Shown one piece after another: positions 43,831 to 51,208 of a stretch of 64,000 bases of DNA. A model generated the notes under the pieces. The model had not been told where the DNA came from and did not search any database. It saw only the letters and a list, made by a program, of their open reading frames with translations. Position 1 is the stretch's first letter. The number at the start of each line of letters is the position of its first letter. Origin of the DNA: Streptomyces globosus (GTDB taxonomy: Bacteria > Actinomycetota > Actinomycetes > Streptomycetales > Streptomycetaceae); assembly GCF_003325375.1 (NCBI RefSeq), contig NZ_CP030862.1, forward strand, positions 248,001-312,000. Reading direction: 5' to 3'. The translations under genes and the position numbers were made by a program.

Positions 43831-45189
43831 ATGCGGATGACCGTGCGCGGCGCCCGGCTGCCGGAGGCAGGCGGCACCGGGGTGCGCCCCGGGCTGTACG
43901 ACGTCCACGTCGGGGACGACGGGCGGATCGCCCGCATCCGGCCCCACGAGGCACACGGGGCACACAGGGCACGCGGCGCCCACGGCTCCCCGCCGCCCGC
44001 CGCCGTCCGCATCGATGCGGACGGCGGGCTGCTCAGCGCCCCCTTCGTCGAGCCGCACATCCACCTCGACACCGCCCTGACCGCCGGCGACCCCCGGCCC
44101 AACACCTCCGGCACCCTCTGGGAGGGCATCGCCTGCTGGAGCGCCCGCAAACGCACCCTGACCAGGGACGACGTCCTCGCCCGCGCCACCGAGGTGCTCC
44201 GCTGGCAGGCGGCGCAGGGCGTCCTGCACGTACGGACGCACTGCGACGTCACCGACCCGGCGCTGACCGCCCTGGAGGCGCTGCTGGAGCTCCGCGACCG
44301 CGTCCGCGACTTCATGACCCTCCAGATCACCGCCTTCCCCCAGGAGGGCATCGTCTCCTTCCCCGGCGGCGAGGCACTGCTCCGCGAGGCCGTCGCCCGC
44401 GGCGCGGACGTCGTCGGCGCCATCCCGCACTACGAGGACACCCGCGAGGACGGCGTCGCCTCCCTCGGCATCGCCTTCGCCCTCGCCGAGGAACACGGCC
44501 TGCGCGTCGACGCGCACTGCGACGAGATCGACGACGAGCACTCGCGGTTCGTGGAGGTGCTCGCCGCGCACGCCCTTCGCACCGGGCTCCGCGACCGGGC
44601 GACCGCCTCGCACACCACCGCCATGGGCTCGTACGGCGGCGCGTACAGCCTCAAACTCCAGCGGCTCCTGGCCCGTTCCGGCATCAACCTGGTCGCCAAC
44701 CCCTTCGCCAACCTCAACCTCCAGGGCCGCTTCGACGCCTATCCCAAGCGGCGCGGCCTCACCCAGGTCAAGGAGATGCTGGCCGCCGGGGTGAACGTCG
44801 CCTTCGGCCACGACGACGTGATGGACCCCTGGAACGCGCTCGGCACCGGCAACCCCCTCCAGACCGCCCTCGTCGGCCTGTACGCCGCCCAGCTGACCGG
44901 CGCTGCCGAGATCCCGGAGGCGTTCGCGATGGTCACCACCCGGGCCGCCCGCGTCCTCGGCCTGACGGACGCCGAGTACGGCATCGCGGAGGGCGGCCCC
45001 GGCTCCTTCGTCCTGCTGCCCGCCCCCACCCCGCAGGAGGCGCTCCGCCGCCAGGTCCGCCCCCGCCTCGTCGCCGCGCACGGCCGGGTCGTCGCCGAGA
45101 CCCCTCCGGCGCCGGCGCTGCTGTCCTGGCCGCCCGGCGCCCCTCCCGAGGAGGTGGACTTCGGCCGCGGCCAGAGTGAACCGCCGTGA
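43831..45189 (+). CDS. cytosine deaminase-like amidohydrolase
   Basis: The 452-residue metal-dependent amidohydrolase has EPHIHLD (metal HxH), LQITAFPQEGI, DAHCDEIDDE, ASHTTAMGSY and FGHDDVMDPW, a set typical of CodA-type deaminases acting on cytosine or related bases. An Ala/His/Pro-rich insertion sits near residues 40-55. TAGGGT (43819-43824) ends 6 bases before ATG 43831, supporting this start over an in-frame GTG 6 bases upstream. No transporter is adjacent. Confidence 0.85.
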   Translation: MRMTVRGARLPEAGGTGVRPGLYDVHVGDDGRIARIRPHEAHGAHRARGAHGSPPPAAVRIDADGGLLSAPFVEPHIHLDTALTAGDPRPNTSGTLWEGIACWSARKRTLTRDDVLARATEVLRWQAAQGVLHVRTHCDVTDPALTALEALLELRDRVRDFMTLQITAFPQEGIVSFPGGEALLREAVARGADVVGAIPHYEDTREDGVASLGIAFALAEEHGLRVDAHCDEIDDEHSRFVEVLAAHALRTGLRDRATASHTTAMGSYGGAYSLKLQRLLARSGINLVANPFANLNLQGRFDAYPKRRGLTQVKEMLAAGVNVAFGHDDVMDPWNALGTGNPLQTALVGLYAAQLTGAAEIPEAFAMVTTRAARVLGLTDAEYGIAEGGPGSFVLLPAPTPQEALRRQVRPRLVAAHGRVVAETPPAPALLSWPPGAPPEEVDFGRGQSEPP

Positions 45190-45355
45190 GGCCGCGGCGA
45201 CGTGACACCGCATCGGCCTGCGCGTCGCCGGGCCGACAGCCGCACCCTTCCCTCTTCGCCTCGGGCGGAGCCGGACGAGCCGCCTCCCCCCCCTGGAAGG
45301 GCCGCAGCGGCGGGGCTGACCCGTGCCGGCCCGCGGCGCCGGTAGCCTCTCGCGC

Positions 45356-45880
45356 ATGTCGTGGGACGAGGACGGAACACCGCACCCGCTCGCACAGCGC
45401 CGCTCCGGCCGCAGCGAACAGGAACCGGACCGGCTGCCGGAGGTCCGCGAGCTGGAGGCGCTCGGCTGGGAGCCCGCCCCCGAGGAAGCGGCCTGGGTGT
45501 TCCTCCCGTACGTGTGGCCGCCGGCCGACCGCACCTGGATCCCCGACCGGTCCACCCACTGGGCCGTCGACACCGTCCTCGACGGGCACGGCCGCATCAC
45601 CGACGTCCGCGCCGAACCGCTGGCCGGCCCGGACCTCCGCGGCCTCGACCGCGAGACCGACGAGGCCGTCGCCGCACTCGGCCTGCCGCCCCGGCCTCCC
45701 GGACGGCTGTGGCTGCTGCGGCCCGTGGGGGGCTTCACCAGCGTCGCGGCCGTCCTGGACCACCTGCGCGGGCTGGCCGCCGGACGCGGGGTCGATCCCG
45801 CGGCGACGGCCGCGTTCATGGACCTGGTCCGCACCGGACTGGCGGACCTGGCCGCGGACCACCACACCCAGCGCCCCTGA
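45356..45880 (+). CDS. hypothetical protein, DUF5956-like
   Basis: The 174-residue soluble acidic protein starts MSWDEDGTPHPLAQRRSGRS and contains AAWVFLPYVWPPADRTWIPD. From memory this resembles DUF5956, a Streptomyces family of unknown role. TAGCCT (45343-45348) ends 7 bases before ATG, so the mRNA is probably leaderless. It converges with the sulfite-oxidase-like gene with no gap. The 166 bases upstream hold nothing else I recognise. Confidence 0.65.
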   Translation: MSWDEDGTPHPLAQRRSGRSEQEPDRLPEVRELEALGWEPAPEEAAWVFLPYVWPPADRTWIPDRSTHWAVDTVLDGHGRITDVRAEPLAGPDLRGLDRETDEAVAALGLPPRPPGRLWLLRPVGGFTSVAAVLDHLRGLAAGRGVDPAATAAFMDLVRTGLADLAADHHTQRP

Positions 45881-46993
45881 TCACGCGCACAGCACCGGCA
45901 CGTACTGCACGAGGTTGTTCCCGAAGCCCCCGCGGTTCCACGGCTGCTCCAGCGGCTGGACGTGCCCGGCGGCGTCCGCTGCCCGCGCCGCGAGCACGTA
46001 CCGCCCCGGAGCCGCCTCCCACTCGGAGTGCCAGCCCTGCCAGGCGAAGCGCTCCCCACCCGGCGCCGCCAGGTCCGCGTCCGCCCAGGTCAGCCCGCCG
46101 TCGGTGGTGACCTCGACCCGGGTGACCGGCCCGAAGCCCGACCAGGCGCGGCCCTCAAGGTGCACCGGGCCCGGCCGCACGAGACGGGTGCGCGACATGA
46201 AGTCGGGGAAGCCGGGCGGTACGAGCAGGGCGCGCGGGGCGATCCGCGTGACGGGCTCGCCCGGCTCGTCCGGCGTGCGCCGGTACCGGTAGGCGACCGC
46301 CTGCTGGAAGCCGGTGAACGGCCGCGCGACCAGGGTGACCGCCCGCAGCCACTTCACGTGCGCCATCCCGTACCAGCCGGGGACGACCAGCCGCAGCGGG
46401 TGCCCGTGCTGCGGAGGCAGCGGCCCGCCGTTCATGGCGTACGCGAGCAGCACGCCCGGGTCGTCGCCGGCGGCGGCGCCGAGCGGCAGGCTGCGCTGGT
46501 AGTCCTGCTCGACACCGCGCTCGATGCCGTGGTCGGCGCCGGTGAAGACGGCCTCGACGGCGCCCGGGCGGACACCGGCGGCGTCGAGCACGGTGCGCAG
46601 CGGGACGCCCGTCCAGTCGGCCGTGCCCACCGCCTCGACGAGCCACGGCTGGCTGACCGGCCGCGGCTCCAGCCGGGCCCGGCCGTTGCCCGCGCACTCC
46701 ATGGTGACGCGGCGGGTGACGGAGGGGAGGGCGCGCAGCTCCGCCATATCCAGCCGCAGCGGCGTGCGGACCAGGCCGTCCACGGTGAGCCGCCACGCAC
46801 CGGCGTCCGCGGCGGGGATGTCGTAGTGGACGAGTACGTAGTGCAGGCCGGGCGGGGTGACCTCGTAGCGCAGCGCCTCCAGCGGCATCCCGTGGTTGCG
46901 GGCGGCCAGGGCCAGTTCGTCCGCGCCGATCCCCTCGCCCGGTCCGGCGATCCGGGGCGGCCCGCTCACGTCGGCGGGCGACGGCGTGTCCAT
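45881..46993 (-). CDS. sulfite oxidase family molybdopterin enzyme
   Basis: The 370-residue protein has MECAGNGR with Cys100 as the expected molybdenum ligand, then TGADHGIE, PPQHGHPLRLVVPGWYGMAHVKWL and a C-terminal dimerisation domain (VEVTTDGGLTWADA). No signal peptide is visible, so it may be cytosolic. The substrate is not certain. ATG lies 6 bases after GACGAT; the longer open frame upstream overlaps the divergent VOC gene and is unlikely. Confidence 0.88.
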   Translation of the reverse strand: MDTPSPADVSGPPRIAGPGEGIGADELALAARNHGMPLEALRYEVTPPGLHYVLVHYDIPAADAGAWRLTVDGLVRTPLRLDMAELRALPSVTRRVTMECAGNGRARLEPRPVSQPWLVEAVGTADWTGVPLRTVLDAAGVRPGAVEAVFTGADHGIERGVEQDYQRSLPLGAAAGDDPGVLLAYAMNGGPLPPQHGHPLRLVVPGWYGMAHVKWLRAVTLVARPFTGFQQAVAYRYRRTPDEPGEPVTRIAPRALLVPPGFPDFMSRTRLVRPGPVHLEGRAWSGFGPVTRVEVTTDGGLTWADADLAAPGGERFAWQGWHSEWEAAPGRYVLAARAADAAGHVQPLEQPWNRGGFGNNLVQYVPVLCA

Positions 46994-47056
46994 GCCCCCA
47001 TCGTCTCCCCCGCCCCGGCCGGGCGCCCGCGGGAGCCGGGGCCGTACGCTGCCGGC

Positions 47057-47401
47057 ATGCGCGTACGCCTGCACCAGATCGTCGTGGACTGCCGGGAGCC
47101 GGGGGAGCTCGTGCGCTTCTGGGCGCAGCTCTTCGGGGTCGAGCCCGTAGAGCGGGCCCGCGGATGGTTTCACGTGAAACTGCCCGGGGTCGCCCAGCTC
47201 GCCTTCCAGCCGGTCCCGGAGGGCAGGTCGGCGAAGAACCGGCTGCACCTGGACCTGGCGGTAGATGACCTCCCGGCGGCGGTGGCCCGCGCCGTCGCCC
47301 TGGGGGCCGCCCCGGCCGGCGGGACGGTCACCGACGACCAGGGTTCCTTCCAGGCGATGCGCGACCCGGAGGGCAACGAGTTCTGCTTTGTGACGGGCTG
47401 A
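47057..47401 (+). CDS. VOC (glyoxalase/bleomycin-resistance fold) protein
   Basis: The 114-residue single-unit VOC protein starts MRVRLHQIVVDCREPGELVRFW and ends with FQAMRDPEGNEFCFVTG, where the final Glu is a usual metal ligand. It may bind or isomerise a small molecule. TACGCT (47045-47050) ends 6 bases before ATG. It diverges from the sulfite-oxidase-like gene over 63 bases. Confidence 0.85.
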   Translation: MRVRLHQIVVDCREPGELVRFWAQLFGVEPVERARGWFHVKLPGVAQLAFQPVPEGRSAKNRLHLDLAVDDLPAAVARAVALGAAPAGGTVTDDQGSFQAMRDPEGNEFCFVTG

Positions 47402-47411
47402 CGCGCGGGCC

Positions 47412-48185
47412 CTACAGCACCTCCCCCGGGATGTCCTCGTAGGCGCGGCGCAGCCGGTCCACGACAGGATGGGAAGAGGCCAACGCCGCCCCGTCGACGA
47501 GGCTCACGGCCCGGACCCCGACGGCCGCGTTCGTGGCGAACGCGGCCTCCATGCCCGCGACGCCGCCGAGCCGCACGGTCGCCGAACCGTACGGGTGGAC
47601 CTGCTTGAGCAGCCGCATCGTCACCCCGTCGAGGCACTCACCGTCCGGCCACACCACCCGGCTGCCGTCGAAGAAGCCGATGTTCCAGGTGGCGCCCTCG
47701 GTGACGGCCTGCCCGCGGTCCGTGAACAGCGCGTCGTCGAAGCCGGCCGCCTGCGCCTGCCGCCGCTGGTACAGCCCGCCGAACAGGCCGACGCCCTTCA
47801 CCCGGGGCAGGTCCCGCGCGTACGCCACCGACCGCACCCGCAGCGGGGGCGGCGCGGACCCGCCGGCGGGCCGGGAGGTCACGAGGACGTGCGGGTCGCC
47901 GGCGGCCACGGGCCGGCCGAGGTCGAGCCCCGGATCGAAGACGGTGACCCGCACCGTGACCGCGCCGGAGGCGGGCACGGCCCGCCGCGCCAACTCCCTT
48001 ACGCGCCCGGTGTCGAGGGCCGCCCCGAACAGCACCCGGCAGTCCTCCCGAAGCCGCTCCAGGTGCAGCCCGAGCCCCCGCACCCGCCTGTCCTCGACCC
48101 GCATGGTCGTGAAGTGCCCGTAATTGACGAGCGCGAGCGCCTGCATCTCCCGCACCCGAACGGGCTGCCCATTCAGTTCAGCCAT
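47412..48185 (-). CDS. class IV aminotransferase family protein
   Basis: The 257-residue protein is a fold-type IV PLP enzyme (branched-chain aminotransferase / aminodeoxychorismate lyase family). The likely PLP lysine is in RDLPRVKGVGLFGGLYQRR, and later VTEGATWNIGFFDG and CLDGVTMRLL are conserved positions. The reaction is uncertain; length fits aminodeoxychorismate lyase. It starts MAELNGQPVRVREMQALALVNYG. Confidence 0.85.
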   Translation of the reverse strand: MAELNGQPVRVREMQALALVNYGHFTTMRVEDRRVRGLGLHLERLREDCRVLFGAALDTGRVRELARRAVPASGAVTVRVTVFDPGLDLGRPVAAGDPHVLVTSRPAGGSAPPPLRVRSVAYARDLPRVKGVGLFGGLYQRRQAQAAGFDDALFTDRGQAVTEGATWNIGFFDGSRVVWPDGECLDGVTMRLLKQVHPYGSATVRLGGVAGMEAAFATNAAVGVRAVSLVDGAALASSHPVVDRLRRAYEDIPGEVL

Positions 48186-48219
48186 GGACCCACCCTGCCA
48201 GGGCGTCTGCTGCCCTTTC

Positions 48220-49098
48220 TCACCGGCTGTCGCACCCGATGCCGTCCCCGTCCCGGTCGAGCCGGTGCGGATCGGCGTCCCCGACCCACACGGGCCCGTC
48301 CAGGTCGGAACAGTCGACGTCCGGTACGCCTGCCGACGGCCCCGGCGGCAGCCCGGCCGGGGCGGCGGGCACCTCGGGGGCCTCGGGCGTCTCGGGCGCC
48401 GGGGAGGCGGGCGGCGATGGCTTCGGGGAGGCGGGGCAGCCGGACCACAGCCCCGCCCCGGCCCGCCGCGCGGCGTCCGAGGCCGCGGCGATCCGGGCGT
48501 GGCGGGCCCGGTTCGGCAGGTGCAGCTCGCCCACGGCATGCCCACCGCGGGCCAGGGCCTCGTTCACAAAGACGCCCCGGGCATTCCACACGTACAGCAG
48601 GTGACGGCCGTAGCGGTCCTTCGACTCGGTGTCGTACTCGGTCCGCACCGCCGATCCGGTCGGCAGCAGCTCCCGCAGCCGGGCGGTGGAGTCCCGGGCG
48701 AAGCAGGAGCCCACCTCGGGCGCGTCCACCCCCAGCAGCCGCACCCGGACCAGGCCCCCGTCACGCCGGAGCTCCAAGGTGTCCCCGTCCACGACCCGTG
48801 CCACCACGCCCGCGGCATCCGGAGCCGCGGACGCACTCCGCGCGGCGGCGCTCGGCCGCGGCAGCCCGGTGTCGGCCGGCCGGGGCAGTCCGGTGGCGGG
48901 AGCATCCGACAGCCGCCGTGCCTCCCGCGGCGACTCTCGCTCCTCGGCGAGGTACCCGATCACGGCCAACCCGACGAACGCGGCAACGACCCCGCACCCA
49001 CACCCGCCCCACCGCCGATGCCGACGGCCCCCCACTGCTCCCGAACCCACGACGGGCGCCCGCCGGGGACCCGCACCACGACGACGAAGAGAGGCCAT
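48220..49098 (-). CDS. exported thermonuclease-like protein with excalibur domain
   Basis: The 292-residue protein has an Arg-rich N-terminus with a membrane segment (about 30-52), a staphylococcal-nuclease domain (VVDGDTLEL, VRLLGVDAPE, SKDRYGRHLLYV), a Pro/Ala linker and a C-terminal calcium-binding excalibur motif (DCSDLDG to DRDGDGIGCDSR). It should cleave nucleic acid outside the membrane. The start codon is part of a CCATGG that also begins a plus-strand open frame. Confidence 0.88.
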   Translation of the reverse strand: MASLRRRGAGPRRAPVVGSGAVGGRRHRRWGGCGCGVVAAFVGLAVIGYLAEERESPREARRLSDAPATGLPRPADTGLPRPSAAARSASAAPDAAGVVARVVDGDTLELRRDGGLVRVRLLGVDAPEVGSCFARDSTARLRELLPTGSAVRTEYDTESKDRYGRHLLYVWNARGVFVNEALARGGHAVGELHLPNRARHARIAAASDAARRAGAGLWSGCPASPKPSPPASPAPETPEAPEVPAAPAGLPPGPSAGVPDVDCSDLDGPVWVGDADPHRLDRDGDGIGCDSR

Positions 49099-49422
49099 GG
49101 CCACCCACCAGAAACGGCCGACCCGAGCCCCTCCAGTACAACCCCGCCCCCACCCCCTGTCCAACCAACAGGGCGTCAGCGCCCGCCGCTGGGCGCGCTG
49201 CTGCGCGGCCGGTGTCCGGGGTTTCCAGCTCCGAAAGGAGCGGTTGCATCCCCGGCCCGTGCGGGGAGCGGCACGCAGTCTTGTCCGCGTCCCAGCCGAC
49301 GGCAGGGCTTCGTCAGGCGGGGACGCCTTCGCGCTGACGTGGGCCGAGGTCCGCTTCGGCAAGGTGCAAGGGAGGGAGCCGAGGTCGACCCCGGCTCCCA
49401 GCCGGCTCCGCACCGCAAACCA
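49099..49422. other. intergenic region between nuclease gene and tRNA terminator
   Basis: About 320 bases without a confident gene. A plus-strand frame from ATG 49097 to 49435 (112 residues, ending PSRLRTANHSGA) follows AGAGAGG, but I recognise no family and composition is Arg-rich. I do not call it. Confidence 0.4.
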
Positions 49423-49461
49423 CTCAGGGGCCTGACCCGCTTTCGCGAATCAGGCCCCTGA
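49423..49461. terminator. terminator downstream of tRNA-Pro
   Basis: Perfect 12-bp arms TCAGGGGCCTGA / TCAGGCCCCTGA with a 15-base loop, 15 bases beyond the tRNA 3' end. Confidence 0.85.
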
Positions 49462-49476
49462 CCTGGTATTACTCTG

Positions 49477-49550
49477 TCGGGGTGGCGGGATTTGAACCCA
49501 CGACCTCTTCGTCCCGAACGAAGCGCGCTGCCAAGCTGCGCTACACCCCG
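49477..49550 (-). tRNA. tRNA-Pro (anticodon CGG)
   Basis: On the minus strand the 74-base cloverleaf begins CGGGGTG and ends CACCCCG plus discriminator A, with CCA not encoded. The anticodon arm is CTTCG-TTCGGGA-CGAAG, giving CGG, which reads the CCG proline codon frequent in this GC-rich genome. The T arm holds GGTTCAAATCC. TAAAGT upstream (about 49593-49598) is a possible -10. No duplicated 3' end suggesting an integrated element is seen in the window. Confidence 0.96.
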
Positions 49551-49650
49551 ATCGCCGCCCTGTCGGGCTGCTGCCCTGGCGACATCGATTACTTTAGCGG
49601 ACCCGCGGCCGGAGACGAAATCCGGTTTTCGCGGGGGTGCGGCCCGGGGG

Positions 49651-50589
49651 TCAGGGCTTCGGGGTGAGGGTGAGGAGCGTGGCCTCCGGCGGGCAGGCGA
49701 AGCGGACCGGCGTGAAGCGGTTCGTGCCGCAGCCTGCGGAGACGTGCAGGTAGGAGCGGTGGCCGGCCGCCTCGTGGGTGGAGAGGCCCTTGACGCGGTC
49801 CGTGTCCAGGTCGCAGTTCGTGACGAGTGCGCCGTAGAAGGGGATGCACAGCTGCCCGCCGTGGGTGTGGCCGGCCAGGACCAGCGGGTAGCCGTCGGCC
49901 GTGAAGGCGTCGAGGCTGCGCAGGTACGGGGCGTGCACGACGGCGATCGAGAAGTCGGCGTCGGGCTCGGGGCCGCCTGCCACCTGCTCGTAGCGGTCGC
50001 GCTTGATGTGCGGGTCGTCGAGGCCGGTGAAGGCGAGCTCCAGGCCGTCGAGCTTGAGCCGGCCGCGCGTGTTGGTGAGGTTGACCCAGCCCGCCGCGTC
50101 GAAGGCGTCCCGCATGCCCTCCCAAGGGTTGTGGACGGCGCCGACGACCGGCTTGTTGCCGTTCAGGCCGTGTCGGCCCTGCATCTTCTCGATCAGGTAG
50201 CGGCCGGGGTTGCGCAGCCGCGGGCCGTAGTAGTCGTTCGACCCGAAGACGTAGACGCCGGGGAAGGACATGAGCGGGCCGAGCGCGTCGAGCACCTCGG
50301 GCACGCCCTCGGTGTCGGAGAGGTTGTCGCCGGTGTTGACGACGAAGTCGGGGCGGAGCCCGGCCAGGGACTGGAGCCAGGCCCGCTTCTTGCGCTGCCC
50401 GCAGACCATGTGGATGTCGGAGACCTGCAGGACGCGCAGCGGCCGCATCCCCGCGGGGAGGACGGGAACGGTGACCCGGCGCAGCCGGAACGACCGGGCC
50501 TCGAATCCGGCGGCATAGGCCACTCCGGCGGCCCCCACCGCCGCGATTCCGGCGGTGACCTTCAGTGGTACTCCGTAACGCGCGCGCAT
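49651..50589 (-). CDS. metallophosphoesterase
   Basis: The 312-residue calcineurin-like phosphoesterase has an N-terminal hydrophobic anchor (about 8-28) and motifs VSDIH, NTGDN, GSNDYY (the usual GNHD changed to GSND) and AGHTHGG. The active site should lie outside the membrane. Its substrate is unknown. GACGAT ends 6 bases before ATG. Position next to the PBP gene matches the mycobacterial Rv3683-ponA2 order, suggesting an envelope role. Confidence 0.9.
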   Translation of the reverse strand: MRARYGVPLKVTAGIAAVGAAGVAYAAGFEARSFRLRRVTVPVLPAGMRPLRVLQVSDIHMVCGQRKKRAWLQSLAGLRPDFVVNTGDNLSDTEGVPEVLDALGPLMSFPGVYVFGSNDYYGPRLRNPGRYLIEKMQGRHGLNGNKPVVGAVHNPWEGMRDAFDAAGWVNLTNTRGRLKLDGLELAFTGLDDPHIKRDRYEQVAGGPEPDADFSIAVVHAPYLRSLDAFTADGYPLVLAGHTHGGQLCIPFYGALVTNCDLDTDRVKGLSTHEAAGHRSYLHVSAGCGTNRFTPVRFACPPEATLLTLTPKP

Positions 50590-50656
50590 GGCCCCATCGT
50601 CTCAGACGGGGAAAACCGGCGGGCGCCACCGCCCCCGCACCTGGCAGACTCGGGTC

Positions 50657-51118
50657 ATGACCACGCTCAAGGCCAAGCTGCAGGAAGACCTCACCACCGC
50701 GATCAGGGAGCGGAACGAGCTCCACTCGTCCACGCTCCGGCTGACCCTCGCCGCCATCACCAAGGAGGAGGTCGCGGGCAAGGAGGCGCGCGTCCTGTCC
50801 GACGAGGAAGTCCTCAAGGTGATCGCCAAGGAGGCGAAGAAGCGCCGCGAGGCGGCGGAGGCGTTCGCGCAGGGTGGCCGGGCCGACCAGGCCGCGCGGG
50901 AGACGGCCGAGGGCGAGTTCCTCGACACGTACCTGCCCAAGCAGCTGACCGACGACGAGCTCGGCGCGATCGTGGCGCAGGCCGTCGAGGAGGCGCGGGC
51001 CGCCGGTGCGGAGGGGCCGCGGGCCATGGGCGCCGTCATGAAGATCGTGAGCCCGAAGGTGGCGGGGCTGGCCGAGGGCGGGCGCGTCGCCGCCGCAGTC
51101 AAGAAGCACCTCGCGTAA
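50657..51118 (+). CDS. GatB/YqeY domain protein
   Basis: The 153-residue protein starts MTTLKAKLQEDLTTAIRERN and contains EGEFLDTYLPKQLTDDEL and MGAVMKIVSPKVAG, the YqeY family, related to the tRNA-binding tail of GatB. Its role is unclear, perhaps in tRNA metabolism. CAGACT ends 6 bases before ATG, again suggesting a leaderless mRNA. A terminator separates it from the convergent PBP gene. Confidence 0.92.
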   Translation: MTTLKAKLQEDLTTAIRERNELHSSTLRLTLAAITKEEVAGKEARVLSDEEVLKVIAKEAKKRREAAEAFAQGGRADQAARETAEGEFLDTYLPKQLTDDELGAIVAQAVEEARAAGAEGPRAMGAVMKIVSPKVAGLAEGGRVAAAVKKHLA

Positions 51119-51149
51119 CCAACCGCACCGCACTGCACGGGCACGTACG

Positions 51150-51188
51150 AGGGCTCCGGCTGCCGAGGTGTTCGGCGGCCGGAGCCCT
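51150..51188. terminator. bidirectional terminator between yqeY and PBP genes
   Basis: AGGGCTCCGGC / GCCGGAGCCCT arms continue, after one wobble position, into GCCGA / TCGGC with a GGTGT loop. Confidence 0.85.
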
Positions 51189-51208
51189 GCTGTGTGCCGT
51201 GCCGCCGC

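Noticed and set aside
43471..46059. 862-codon minus-strand frame across the codA-like gene
   Set aside because: It is antisense to a clear amidohydrolase and lacks family features.
49477..49550. tRNA-Pro as an integration site of a mobile element
   Set aside because: No integrase gene and no duplicated tRNA 3' end was found in the window.
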